A DNA stretch of 64,000 nt from NCBI GenBank assembly GCA_017545665.1, contig JAFWKQ010000121.1, positions 1 to 64,000 of the forward strand. The letters are read 5' to 3'. The stretch comes from Atopobiaceae bacterium (lineage in GTDB: Bacteria; Actinomycetota; Coriobacteriia; Coriobacteriales; Atopobiaceae). The notes beneath the pieces were generated by a model, which worked only from the letters and a program-made list of their open reading frames with translations, made no database searches and was not told where the DNA came from. The position numbers were made by a program, and so were the translations under genes. Positions 36,401 through 45,580 of this stretch are shown one piece after another (position 1 is the first letter of the stretch; each line of letters begins with the position of its first letter).

Positions 36401-39400
36401 CAGCGCTTGGCTCAAGCTTGAATTCAAACTCGTGAACGCTTGCATTCCAGTTATTGAATTCCTTGGTTGCCTCAAGATTTACCGTAGCGGTACTCAGCTC
36501 GTTCGTGAAGTTTACATCCTTCGCCTGTGCAGTCTTACCCGCTACTACTTCAATCGTTTGAGATGCCTCAGGCTTCGGGACCATATTGCCAACAAAACTA
36601 TCGGTCTTCTCGGTTACCGTATATTTCCCTGGCATCAACCCATCAATAACTACAGGATCCGAGACGCCATTTTGGACTTTTATAGTCTTCTCAGCGCTAT
36701 ATTTGTTTGGACCGGTTATGACGAACGTGTAGTCGCCATTAGCCATAGACACGTTTCCGGTTTCGCCAGTCACTCTCACAAGCTTATTTATCTTAAGCGC
36801 ACCAGTATCACGGGTATTCTTAAAAGTTGCAGTTGTGCCATCCTTCGTAATGGTTTCATTCTCAATACTATTACCATCAGTAAATTCTTCGGATGTCGTG
36901 CCGTGACTTGTTGTTGTAAAGCCATCTTCGTCCGTCTCAATAACGGTGTATCCAACACCCACGGGTAGCCCGGAAGCCTTAATGGTCTGATTATGCCCAA
37001 GGCTGAATGTAGCCTTGCCACTGGCGTCGAAGCTCATTTCGCCATATTTACCCGCTTCTATGACTACATCCTTAAGCTGCACCGTGAATTCAAATTTTGT
37101 ATTTGTAGGATTGGTATCGTTGACAAATGCAGAGTCAACAATCTTTGTTACCTCAAGCACGCCAGTGTCGCGCGTGTTCTGGAGCGAAACCTCGTCAGTG
37201 TTGTCTTTTGTGATCTTGCCCGTGGCCTTGGGGTCCTCTCCCAGCTCAACGCCCTTGCTGTTTACGGTTATGCCCGTGAGCTTGAAGTTGGTCGTGTCTT
37301 CCTCGGTGACGGTATAGCCGACTTCCGCGGGAAGGCCCATAAGGGTGACGCTCTTGTTGCCCGCCACCTCCACCTTCGCGTGGCCATTATTGAACGACAC
37401 CTGCACGTCCTTGTTGTCCGTGTCGAAGCTACCGGAGACTGTCTTGTCGTCCAGGTCCACGACAAACGTGAACTTATTGCTCTGCTCGCCCGGAATCGGA
37501 GAGATTACGGACTTGGACAGCTTCAGGTTCCCCTTGGCACGGGTGTTCTTGAAGGCAGCGAAGTTGCCATCTTTGGTTATCTTCTCTTGTTTGTCTGCAT
37601 TCACTACATTGCCATCCACAAAGTCTTCCGATGCGGTGCCGTGATGACTCGTATTGAAATTGCTGTTCGTTTCTTCGGTCACCGTGTATCCAACGCCCAC
37701 TGGTAAGCCGTTTGCAGTACAAGTCTCATTATTGCCCAAGTCAAATTCAGCGACGTACTTGTCTTTGCCATCGACATTCTTCTTCTTCTTGAACTCCATA
37801 TTTCCAAACTCACCCGTTATCTCTTGGTCGAGCTCAACGGTAAAGTGGAACTTAGTCTTCGAGGAATCCTTGTCGTCAGCAATAGGGCTGTCCACCGACT
37901 TCGATACGATCAGACTGCCTTCACTGCGCGTATTGGTAATTTCTGAATACTGTATATCATCCTCTTTAGCAATACTCGTTACGTAGCCTTCTATTACTCG
38001 ACTAGGAGTAGCTGTAAAGCCTTGTTCGTCAGTCTCGGTTATTGTGTAATGTGCACCTACTGGCAAATCTATAGCTTTCGCAGCCTGATCATGACCCAAA
38101 TCAATCACTGCAACAGATGCTTCTTTGCCACCAACCGTTGTCTTCTGGAAGTTCAAGTCCCCATACTTGCCCTCATCTATCACCTGATCGAGAACTACGG
38201 TGAAATGGAACTTCTTGTTATCCGGATTCTTATCTGCCACATTCGTGGAGCTAACAACCTTTTTGAATCCAAACTTGCCTGACGTGTCGCGCGTATTCTT
38301 GATCGTCACGCTGTCTGTGCTCTTGGCAGGTATCGTACCCGTAGCCTTGGGATCCTCTCCCAACTCAACGGTCTCACTGTTCTTTGTTATACCCGTAAGA
38401 GTGAAGTTAGTCTCATTCTTCTCGGTTACGGTGTAGCCAATGCCAGCGGGAAGACCCTCGATGGTGACGCTCTCACCACCCTTAACAGCCACTTCTGCAT
38501 AACCAGCAGTAAACGATACATTTTTATTACTTATGTCGGTCTTATAATTCCCCGCTATAGAGGTATCGCGGAGCTGCACACAGAAGGTGAATTCCTTGTT
38601 TAGTTCGGCTGAAATTGGTGATATTACTTCCTTCGAAAGCTTAAGGTTTCCAGCATCGCGTGCATTCTTATATACCAATTCATCCGTACCATCATTATGC
38701 GGAATTTCACCAGTCACGGACTGATCGTTGCCTACCGTAACGCTCTCATCGTTCTTTGTAACTCCATCCAACTTAAAGTATGTTTTTCCTTGTTCGGTAA
38801 CGGTGTATCCAACGCCAGCAGGCAAGCCAATGGCTTTCTTCTCATCATTGTTGCCCAGATCGAACTCTGCAACATACTTGTCTGTTCCGTCGATGTTCTT
38901 CTTCTCAAACGTCATGTCACCATACTGGCCCGTTATTTGCTGGTTGAGCACTACGGTGAAATGGTATTTGGTCTTCGATGGATCCTTATCGTCAGCAAAT
39001 ATTGAATCAACAGTCTTCTTTACGGACAAGCTTCCCTTATCAAGCTTGTTGGTAAACGTTATTGTCTGCAACTCGGCACTATTCAGGTTACCGCTTGCGG
39101 TAGCGCCAGTTATTCCATTGTGCTTTACGATATATCCATCAGGATTTGTCTCGGTTACGGTATAACCCACTCCAATGGGAAGATCCTCAGCAGTGAAACT
39201 CTGATTATGGCTAAGGTCAAAATTAGCAACGTACTTGGTTGTTTCGTTATCCGTCTCCTTCGCGAACGTCATGTCGCCATACTTGCCCTCTATCGCCTGG
39301 TCTAGCTCAACGGTGAAGTGGAACGTACCGGCGTTCTGCTTCTCTTGGTCAGTTCCATCAACTAACTTTTTAACCTCTAGGCTACCTTTTCGGGCATTCG

Positions 39401-42400
39401 TCACCGTAACAAGCGATGCCTGGGAAGTAACGTTTCCAGAGATCCATCCGTTATCTTGCGTGGTGCCTTCTGCACCGCTATATGTAACCTCAAAGCCTGT
39501 GGAACTTTTTGCATCCTCATGTACGGAATATTTGTATCCAAGAGGCAAACCCTTTATGGTTTTAGTTTCTCCAGACTTTAGAGAAATCCTTGCTATCCCA
39601 TCCTTATCAAAATGAATATCTTTATTCTGGTCATCCTTATATTCTTTTTCCTTAATTGCTTTATTGTTTTCATCATATAGCTTAACAAGCACAACGAAGG
39701 ATTTGTTTACATCGTCAGATAGTTCTCCGACGATTTCCTTCTTAATCTTAATGTCACCAATGCCATCAGTATTTACTACGCTTATATCACCAGTTCCACT
39801 GGCAGGAGTTGTTCCATTATAGGTGCGACCCTCAAACTCTTGACCGTTGAACGTAGTCGTGAAATAAGGAATAGAAGGATTCTCCGTAAGTTTATAGTAC
39901 GTATTCGGCGCCAGGTCCTTTATCTCAATATTTTCACCATCACGGAGTTTGAATTTTGCCTTTCCTTGATTGAATTTAATCTTCTCATCAGAAGATAGGT
40001 TCCCATTCTTATCATGCTTCTCTATGACATACTCATTGTTATTGTCGGTATCAACCTGATTACGTCCTTCATCTTTATAGAGAGTAAGCTCGAAGGGGAA
40101 CTCCGCATTGGATTGTCCAGGCCTGTTGCTACTTACAGTCTTAGTTATCTTGAGGTTGACCGTCTGCGGCTTCGTAGTGTTCTCGAACGTCGGAATCTGA
40201 TCGTTTTCGTATTTTACCTCCGCCACAGGCTGTCCATCTGAGCCAATGGATACATTTACCGTTACGTTATAGGATTTCTGGTCGTAATTCATATCGCGGT
40301 CATCGGTTACTTCAACTTCGCCGTTCTTATACTTTCCAACGACCTCTTTAATTCGATAATGATATGTAGCTTTATATTCTGGTTTGTAGCCACCGCCTTG
40401 CAGCTTATAGCTATCAGGCACCTGATAAATAATTGGGGCAAAGGCTATATTTCCTTCAGAGTCATTCTCCTTTGTTTGCTTAAGGATCAGCTTCTCTTCG
40501 CCTTGGTTATCCTGTGTGACCTCATAAAGTTCGAAGCTAAATTTCTTATTTCCAAGATTGCTTGATCCGTCAAGCGTTTTGTGAGCAACAATGCCTTCCA
40601 GGGTATCTTCCCAACCACGGTCATAGTATTGCCATACGTTGTGCCACTCGTTGCAACCATTTTTAAATGACTTTGCAACCAACCAACCGGATGTCTGTCC
40701 ATTAATCTCAAAATCAGCCTTTGGAGCCAGGAATATTCCTGTCATCTCAGCTCCGGATTCTGTTCTAGCTTTAGTAGCGTTAGGCATATTCCAAATAATC
40801 TGCTTTGAAATATCTGGATATTCGGGCTTCGGATTTCCGCCTCTACCACCATTTATCTTGCCGACGCTAACAGATGTCACGACGGAATCTTTCTTTATTT
40901 TTATCTCATTACCCATGAATTTGCCTATAGTGACATTTGTCGCTGTCGTATTGAATACGACTATCTGGTCTGAACGAATCTTAATTCCTAAGTATTCGTT
41001 TTGCGCTATCAGCTCTCTAAGAGCGTAACTTGGCCCATCATTTTCTCCGTTCGATTTCAATCGTTGATAGCGGGTGTTATCTATATCAATATAGACAACA
41101 CCTGCACCAGCACTCGTCAAATCGAGCTCAAACTTTGGTTGGTCGCCTGTAAACACGACATTGCTAATGGTTGCAGAATTCCTACTTGCCAACGCCGTGC
41201 TTACGTTCGACGCGTTTGTAATCAGATTGTCAACATAAGCATTAACCGCGCTCTTTGGCGTAGTAATGAACTCGGGCCTCATTCCACCAAATTCTTTTGC
41301 AATATGGCTTTGGGCAACCTCATCGGCATAAACATAGGCTTGTTCACCTTTGATATTTAGTGTGCCGCCATCAACTTCTCCAACATACCAAGGCTGCGCC
41401 CTATTGTAAGCTGTATGGTCCGTCGAGTCGACCAAGTCGTTACCTGTCTGATGCGTAGGAATGATTTTCTTTACAGCGGCATTTGTCTCTGCCTCTGTTT
41501 GCGTCCAAGTCTCAGCCACTATGCCAAAATAGCGAGCATCCCCAAGCACGCCCTCCAAAACGTTTGCCAGGCTATAGTCGTTAGACGCCGTAATCGGTAA
41601 GGGATCGCCAGCCTTAATCGCGCCGATTGCACTGAGACTGTTTACGCTGAACTCTACGTTCTCTTCCTCAACGCTCTTCTTCTGCAGCTCTGGCTTCTCC
41701 ACGATTACATCATTTGCAGAAATACCTGTTGCCTCTGCAGTAGAGTCATAGGTGCTCCGTACAGAGTCTTTGATTGGAAGGTGAACGATCTCGATATCTG
41801 AGGATTTTTCTGCCTTAAGTACGTTTGCCAGCTGTTGCTGCTTAAACTGCAGGTCAATTTTTACCTGACCCTCAGTCAGTTGTACTTCGATCATGTCGTC
41901 AGATACGGGCTTACCATCCTCACCCTTCTTTTGGGTAAAGAATCCAATGTCATACAGTACGACGTCGTTTTCCGTATACACCTTATCGCCGTTGGCATTT
42001 TTATTCAGTGCCTCGAGATAAGCGTCGTAGTTATACGCAGGCTTGCCATCGGCATCCTTGGCATCCTTGGTAATGGGTTTGACCTGGAACTTTACGTCCG
42101 CAGGAAGTGCAGCGGGGTCGGTAAGCGTAGCGGTAACCTTTACGGTTGCGTCCTCATACACGAACTCGCTCTTCTCGTTGCGCTTTTCCTCGATGGAGGT
42201 AGTGTTTGGCTTGGTTGCGAAGGGATCGCCCTTGGCGGTAACCGTTATTTGGAGACCATCGGCAACGAACTCACCGGTAACTACATAGAGTCCGTCGGCG
42301 TTTGTTTGAAGAACATGATCTTGTCCGTCATACGTCGCCTTTACCTCGGAGACTTCGTATCCCTCGTCTGACGTAACGGCAAACTTGAAGTCAGCGCCCG

Positions 42401-42854
42401 CAGGAACGGCAATGCTTGAAGTAGGCGCTCCCACCGTTTGCCCCTGATAGTGAATATAAGCGTGGTCGAATGCGAGTGAGACGTTAGCCTCGCTCTGAGC
42501 GTCCAGTGTGCCGCCGCTTACAACCTCGACCTCGTCGGTTGTCTTTTCCTCTTTTACAGAGCTAGACGCAGGTTCTGTCGCCTCTCCCGAGTTTGCGTCG
42601 GTGGCATTTGGCTCAACCGCATTCGTCTCTGCAGTATTTGCATCATTCTTCTTCTCGTCAGCTGGAGCCTGCTCTGCGGTAGCTTTCTCTGCCGGAGCCT
42701 GCTCTGCATTGACTTGTGTTGCCGATGAGCTGGATTCCGCAGCATATGCAAACGGCGTGCTCGTAGAAACCATAGCGATGGTAACGAGCACTACCAGCGC
42801 CCTGCGACACAGCTCCCTGAGGCTAAAAGGTTTGTTCATGTTTTGCCTTTTCAT
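33441..42854 (-). CDS. Giant multidomain surface adhesin B1 (choice-of-anchor A tip, isopeptide stalk)
   Basis: A 3137-aa secreted protein, using the ATG at 42854 with GGTGA upstream (GTG at 42866 is an alternative). Signal peptide ends TPFAYA; then a Glu/Thr/Ala-rich linker and an N-terminal module homologous to that of B2. Residues about 425-750 form a choice-of-anchor A type domain (YSLANVLEGVLGDARYFG ... GIFLAPKADFEINGQTSGW ... WHNVW). An array of about ten roughly 95-110-aa repeats (about 895-2130) with VSK/VKK, TVTE and FTN/KNTR triads follows. Several FctA-like isopeptide domains run to about 3010. The end is a cap nearly identical to that of B2 (RTIKRSREEPHDPLPGAHYG to CPDVKLRD). It has no sorting signal or TM helix. 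Stretches of 39600-41100 are visibly AT-richer than flanking genes. Preceded by A1 at 20 bp. Confidence 0.88.
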   Translation of the reverse strand: MKRQNMNKPFSLRELCRRALVVLVTIAMVSTSTPFAYAAESSSSATQVNAEQAPAEKATAEQAPADEKKNDANTAETNAVEPNATDANSGEATEPASSSVKEEKTTDEVEVVSGGTLDAQSEANVSLAFDHAYIHYQGQTVGAPTSSIAVPAGADFKFAVTSDEGYEVSEVKATYDGQDHVLQTNADGLYVVTGEFVADGLQITVTAKGDPFATKPNTTSIEEKRNEKSEFVYEDATVKVTATLTDPAALPADVKFQVKPITKDAKDADGKPAYNYDAYLEALNKNANGDKVYTENDVVLYDIGFFTQKKGEDGKPVSDDMIEVQLTEGQVKIDLQFKQQQLANVLKAEKSSDIEIVHLPIKDSVRSTYDSTAEATGISANDVIVEKPELQKKSVEEENVEFSVNSLSAIGAIKAGDPLPITASNDYSLANVLEGVLGDARYFGIVAETWTQTEAETNAAVKKIIPTHQTGNDLVDSTDHTAYNRAQPWYVGEVDGGTLNIKGEQAYVYADEVAQSHIAKEFGGMRPEFITTPKSAVNAYVDNLITNASNVSTALASRNSATISNVVFTGDQPKFELDLTSAGAGVVYIDIDNTRYQRLKSNGENDGPSYALRELIAQNEYLGIKIRSDQIVVFNTTATNVTIGKFMGNEIKIKKDSVVTSVSVGKINGGRGGNPKPEYPDISKQIIWNMPNATKARTESGAEMTGIFLAPKADFEINGQTSGWLVAKSFKNGCNEWHNVWQYYDRGWEDTLEGIVAHKTLDGSSNLGNKKFSFELYEVTQDNQGEEKLILKQTKENDSEGNIAFAPIIYQVPDSYKLQGGGYKPEYKATYHYRIKEVVGKYKNGEVEVTDDRDMNYDQKSYNVTVNVSIGSDGQPVAEVKYENDQIPTFENTTKPQTVNLKITKTVSSNRPGQSNAEFPFELTLYKDEGRNQVDTDNNNEYVIEKHDKNGNLSSDEKIKFNQGKAKFKLRDGENIEIKDLAPNTYYKLTENPSIPYFTTTFNGQEFEGRTYNGTTPASGTGDISVVNTDGIGDIKIKKEIVGELSDDVNKSFVVLVKLYDENNKAIKEKEYKDDQNKDIHFDKDGIARISLKSGETKTIKGLPLGYKYSVHEDAKSSTGFEVTYSGAEGTTQDNGWISGNVTSQASLVTVTNARKGSLEVKKLVDGTDQEKQNAGTFHFTVELDQAIEGKYGDMTFAKETDNETTKYVANFDLSHNQSFTAEDLPIGVGYTVTETNPDGYIVKHNGITGATASGNLNSAELQTITFTNKLDKGSLSVKKTVDSIFADDKDPSKTKYHFTVVLNQQITGQYGDMTFEKKNIDGTDKYVAEFDLGNNDEKKAIGLPAGVGYTVTEQGKTYFKLDGVTKNDESVTVGNDQSVTGEIPHNDGTDELVYKNARDAGNLKLSKEVISPISAELNKEFTFCVQLRDTSIAGNYKTDISNKNVSFTAGYAEVAVKGGESVTIEGLPAGIGYTVTEKNETNFTLTGITKNSETVELGEDPKATGTIPAKSTDSVTIKNTRDTSGKFGFKKVVSSTNVADKNPDNKKFHFTVVLDQVIDEGKYGDLNFQKTTVGGKEASVAVIDLGHDQAAKAIDLPVGAHYTITETDEQGFTATPSRVIEGYVTSIAKEDDIQYSEITNTRSEGSLIVSKSVDSPIADDKDSSKTKFHFTVELDQEITGEFGNMEFKKKKNVDGKDKYVAEFDLGNNETCTANGLPVGVGYTVTEETNSNFNTSHHGTASEDFVDGNVVNADKQEKITKDGNFAAFKNTRAKGNLKLSKSVISPIPGEQSNKFTFVVDLDDKTVSGSFDTDNKDVQVSFNNGHAKVEVAGNKSVTLMGLPAEVGYTVTEEDTTNFKLTGITVNSKGVELGEDPKATGKITKDNTDEVSLQNTRDTGVLEVTKIVDSAFVNDTNPTNTKFEFTVQLKDVVIEAGKYGEMSFDASGKATFSLGHNQTIKASGLPVGVGYTVIETDEDGFTTTSHGTTSEEFTDGNSIENETITKDGTTATFKNTRDTGALKINKLVRVTGETGNVSMANGDYTFVITGPNKYSAEKTIKVQNGVSDPVVIDGLMPGKYTVTEKTDSFVGNMVPKPEASQTIEVVAGKTAQAKDVNFTNELSTATVNLEATKEFNNWNASVHEFEFKLEPSAVTAPAKKAPMPINAITGLEEDSESQTVTSDKRTATFGTITFAKPGTYKYVITEEVKDTDKNKGVTFDTFAHVVTVEVTAREGKLNVDKVTYDKPFVLDANHTTLKIENKYDADGKIEIAGKKNLVGRSFKENDKWTFTLSQPNGQNAPMPKATENNPTPQVITIDANKDASIKFPEITYGLEDLWDEEQKAYKESVDYTYYVTESNATENGVADVRLDAQPQKEVHVHVADNGDGTLAVTAEEDNDKNMFVFSNKYVAEKPLEVEKAIDGRDWLVNDQGQSAEEYTFTIKPAGGDNADIEAAQRKLIESNISPSVITHTVSQKHIAQFGTFKFTADDLPESGIAKYSYIVQEDRTGTTNNKKDGVTYSTVAYNVVYTVTMGEDNNLNVSAEYSYGEGDAKKTTNEIKYVNTYEAEDDEVVLKAKKTLEGRAINGSEFGFDLYLKTSNENIDFDNANWNDIKGKFALQQTKYTSGTDSTQTVTFDPIKFGKANVGKTATYVIREVLPVDDQGSEIKVKDGVTYDDTLHVVKVTTTDNKHGKYVAEVTYDDVVLTNDNENQIMPEFKNTYFGREAHISFDKQYFGTDPNAEFKFTMAGAKENYEAREGAVVPYSDAFVDSGKALEVTLTKTATQNGTVTVDAPTITYHEPGKYYYTIKEVLSQDDKNTTYDTAVIQVEVDVTSAATPKVTYKVVDGNQTINVNDNERATLYNNGNVAMSFRSAALRAMGQNAAFTNFEPAVSKILKNGILKGNDFQFAIYEGDKAEGDALKVVGNDVNGKVSFGDDSGGFKYDESCVGNTYKYTIVEVPGSDDAIVYDSDQVKLTVEVSKDANGAIIAKGSYEKGNSTDGFKATDEPTFINNYDNIVLRTIKRSREEPHDPLPGAHYGLWMVNPNGEDVYMGLGRNQLEEKGSILESNENGELYYDVPLLEGVAYYFLEEFPPPAGHLVDPYPTDYFTVVRDKDKGYRIVHEGDAGFSEYCPDVKLRD

Positions 42855-42874
42855 TGTTCGTCTCACCCTACCTA

Positions 42875-45001
42875 CTATGCCGTAAGGTCGTCATCGGACG
42901 ACTCTTCTGTACCCTTTTTGCGACGCTTGAACACGAAGAACAGAATGAGTCCGGCCGCGGCGATCGCAGCGATGCCGCCTCCGACGCCTATCGCCACGGG
43001 GTTAATCTTGCTGGCTGCTTCCCCTGCCGGCGAATTTGCCAAAGGCGTCGCGTCGTCCTCGATGCGAGTTGTTGCGGTGTCTGTTCCGTCTTGTCCCACG
43101 AGCACGTTGCCATCCTGTCCGTCGATGGCCCTCAGATCGGAGTCGGTCTGCAGGCCCGTGTCGGTTGTGGCTGCTTGCGCGGCATCCGCGGCACCAGCTG
43201 CGCCGGTTGCGCCACCAGCGGCATCTGTGGTCGTGGTGCCTTCGTCAGTCGTGGTAGTCGTGGTTGTGGTTCCGTTGTCGACTACCGTTGTGGGCCGCGT
43301 TACGGTGTTGCCTTCCTCATCTATGTATACGACGCGCACGGTACGGATAACCGTTTGCGCATGAAGGTCGTCATTGATGTCGCGATAATACACCGTATAT
43401 TTGCGTGCGGTGGAGTAGTAGCTATGGCGGATCGCCTTTTCCTGGCCCATAAGGCGAACCCACTCAATGCCGTCCTGTGAGAAGGACTCGGGGCTCGTGA
43501 TCTCCAGGTCGGAACGCATGCTCGGCGAAGCCGTGTAGGTTTGCGATGTAATGGTCTCGTTGTTTGCGATGTTTACGTAGTCAACAGTAACCGTATATGC
43601 CTCGGGCTCAACATAGTCGCTAGGCACGTAGTAGACGGTTTGCTCGACGTCCATATCGGCCACGCTGAAGGTGTGGGAAACAACGTGATCCGAAGCTGCG
43701 GCGGGAACGAACTTGTTCAAGTCTACGCGCTTGGTAAGCTCTTCGTTTTTGGCATCTCTTGGGTCAAACGTAACGGTTTGGCCGGGAAGGCCCTTGAGCG
43801 TAATGCGTCCGAGTTCCCTTTCGCTCTGGTTCTTAGGATCGGCCGCGCCGTTTTGGAGAACTACGGTCCAAGTGCGTGGCTCGTCGTCCTTAATGGGAAC
43901 ATACTCAATTGCAAAGTCCTTGCTGCCCTCCGCGGCGCCAGGTTCAAGTTTAAGTGTAGCCTTAGACTTGTCTTTGATCTGATACTGCTTCACGGTGCCA
44001 TTGTCGTCTACGTACAAACGATCGGGTGCCGTGTAGATGTACGTCTTGTTGACGATAACCGAATCCACGACGCCGAGGTCCTTGCCTGCGTCGTCGGTGT
44101 ACTTAATGGTTGCCTTGTAGAAAGAACCGACGTTTTGGCCCCAGCTCTCTCCCGTGAGCTTCTTGCACATTACGGTGTGGTCGGTAACGCCAGGATATGC
44201 CACGGATACTTTGTCGGCCAGGGTAAGGGTGCGGTAAATGCTGCCATCGTCACCCGCGATTATGCTGTCGATTTGGACGTCTTGCGATGCGTTCTTGGCA
44301 AGGGTTATTTTGTCGGTCTTAATGGGGTCGCCACCTGCGTTGTTTACGTCGTAGTAGTACACATGGGCTTCCGTGGAATCTGCGACCTGCTCTGCCTCAC
44401 TATATATATAGCACTGCTTGCCGTCCACGTCCTGCGTCTCCTGATTGGAGAGCTTGTATACTATGCCGTCGCTGTCTTTCATCGACTCAGGGGCTTTGAA
44501 CTGGCGATTCCCGTCTTTCTCACCAATGGTACGAATTGCCAGGGCTTGAGGGGCGTCCTTGCCTACCTTGGCAAAGACGGTAGATACGTTGCCGGTGTAG
44601 AGCAGTCCCTCCTTTGTTTCGGCGCGATCTGAGTACACCTCAATACCATAGGTATCGTTATAGGAGAGGTTCTTGTCGTTAAACTGGACACTTACGGCGC
44701 CAACCATGTCGCCATTTTCGTCCTTGGCCGTGTTTTCGTCCAAGGTAAAGGCCAAGTGGCTGGCAATTACCTGATCGCCCTTCTTCATGTTTATATATAC
44801 GGTATCGCCAGGCTTGCCGGTAACGGTAAGGATGTCTACCGAGCCGTCATTCTGACCGTCCGCAAAGATGAAGTCTGTACCGGAGACGTTTAGCGCCTCC
44901 GCAAAGGCAGGGCTAACGTTAAGTACTACCCCCACAAGGACTGCTAGGGCCACACACACCCTAATTAGTGTTGGAGTGCTACATGTCTTTTTCTTCTTCA
45001 T
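42875..45001 (-). CDS. Membrane-anchored MucBP-like surface protein A1
   Basis: A 708-aa paralogue of A2 with the same layout. Signal peptide (ending SPAFA), a beta-rich N-terminal half, and MucBP-like units (ATIKYTDDAGKDLG, TVDYVNIANNETIT, VYIDEEGNTVTRPT). Then a Thr/Ala/Gly linker, the motif RIEDDATPLA, one TM helix and an FKRRKK tail. A conserved Cys lies in VMCKKLTGE (VMCKQLSGE in A2). The start at 45001 has GGAGGAGGG upstream. B1 starts 20 bp after its stop, so A1-B1-C are likely one transcript. Function is unknown; pairing with the giant stalk suggests an anchor, assembly or receptor role. Confidence 0.85.
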   Translation of the reverse strand: MKKKKTCSTPTLIRVCVALAVLVGVVLNVSPAFAEALNVSGTDFIFADGQNDGSVDILTVTGKPGDTVYINMKKGDQVIASHLAFTLDENTAKDENGDMVGAVSVQFNDKNLSYNDTYGIEVYSDRAETKEGLLYTGNVSTVFAKVGKDAPQALAIRTIGEKDGNRQFKAPESMKDSDGIVYKLSNQETQDVDGKQCYIYSEAEQVADSTEAHVYYYDVNNAGGDPIKTDKITLAKNASQDVQIDSIIAGDDGSIYRTLTLADKVSVAYPGVTDHTVMCKKLTGESWGQNVGSFYKATIKYTDDAGKDLGVVDSVIVNKTYIYTAPDRLYVDDNGTVKQYQIKDKSKATLKLEPGAAEGSKDFAIEYVPIKDDEPRTWTVVLQNGAADPKNQSERELGRITLKGLPGQTVTFDPRDAKNEELTKRVDLNKFVPAAASDHVVSHTFSVADMDVEQTVYYVPSDYVEPEAYTVTVDYVNIANNETITSQTYTASPSMRSDLEITSPESFSQDGIEWVRLMGQEKAIRHSYYSTARKYTVYYRDINDDLHAQTVIRTVRVVYIDEEGNTVTRPTTVVDNGTTTTTTTTDEGTTTTDAAGGATGAAGAADAAQAATTDTGLQTDSDLRAIDGQDGNVLVGQDGTDTATTRIEDDATPLANSPAGEAASKINPVAIGVGGGIAAIAAAGLILFFVFKRRKKGTEESSDDDLTA

Positions 45002-45009
45002 TCCACACC

Positions 45010-45021
45010 CTCCTCCTGGAG
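45010..45021 (-). promoter_or_regulatory. SD-sequestering hairpin upstream of A1
   Basis: On the minus strand, CTCC-AGGA-GGAG can form a 4-bp stem that covers the ribosome-binding site of A1, paralleling the stem upstream of A2. Confidence 0.35.
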
Positions 45022-45102
45022 AATTACTTAACCCGCATATCTCAATAACTCAATACGATGTGCCGAATCAGAGTTCGCCACAAATATCCATAGTTGGATA
45101 CT

Positions 45103-45108
45103 AGTATA
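45103..45108 (-). promoter_or_regulatory. Candidate -10 element of the A1-B1-C transcript
   Basis: TATACT on the minus strand (5 of 6 to consensus), 102 bp upstream of the A1 start, with no clear -35. The rest of the A1-fic gap (45109-45504) is AT-rich, has one 9-bp inverted repeat AACCCTAAA/TTTAGGGTT (45408-45432) and shows no gene. Confidence 0.4.
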
Positions 45109-45504
45109 CACTCTTTTACTTTGTACTAAGCTGAAAACAGCGTTTTTGTTGGCAGATCTTGAAGAATTTGAGCACGAATCTTGATGTATATATTTTGTAC
45201 TATATTTCATGAAATCCGCAGTTGTTGCGGCCTCTTTACCTTATATTCTGCGATGTTATAGAATTGTGTTTTCAACCTAAATTCAATTGTGCGCCGTACC
45301 ACGTGTCCATAGATTCATTCCCGTTCCTACGCGCTTTTTGACATCGTTTCATAACGCTGCACAGTATCGTCACGAAATAAATTCTGGTCTCAAATACGCG
45401 GTGGGCGAACCCTAAAGTTTGGGTTTAGGGTTTCAAAAGGTGATTTTGCATCAGATTGTTAAGTTTATTAGCTTTGCGCCAATCATCCCTGAGACTTTTT
45501 CCAC

Positions 45505-45533
45505 TTGACGTGTTAGTTATTCTGCATCATACT
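45505..45533 (+). promoter_or_regulatory. Candidate promoter of the fic gene
   Basis: TTGACG (45505-45510, 5 of 6), a 17-bp spacer, then CATACT (45528-45533, 4 of 6). The -10 lies inside the left arm and loop of the TGATGCAG inverted repeat, so a bound repressor would block it. Confidence 0.5.
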
Positions 45534-45568
45534 AACACTATTTGATGCAGTATTTAGCAATGATGCAG
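45522..45568. promoter_or_regulatory. Operator-like TGATGCAG repeats at the fic start
   Basis: A perfect 8-bp inverted repeat CTGCATCA (45522-45529) and TGATGCAG (45543-45550) is followed by another TGATGCAG at 45561-45568. A further TGCATCA lies at 45447-45453. Four copies of one octamer core around the promoter suggest binding by a dimeric regulator, possibly the Fic protein's own winged-helix region. Confidence 0.5.
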
Positions 45569-45580
45569 AAACGGAGAAGG

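Noticed and set aside
35349..36968. 539-codon plus-strand frame opposite B1
   Set aside because: Antisense to the B1 repeat region; Cys/Tyr-rich translation without recognisable features or start signals.
45542..45580. Earlier fic starts (TTG 45542, ATG 45545, ATG 45560/45563)
   Set aside because: They fall within the operator-like repeats just after the predicted -10 and lack an RBS, whereas ATG 45581 follows GGAGAAGG. Leaderless use of 45545 cannot be excluded.
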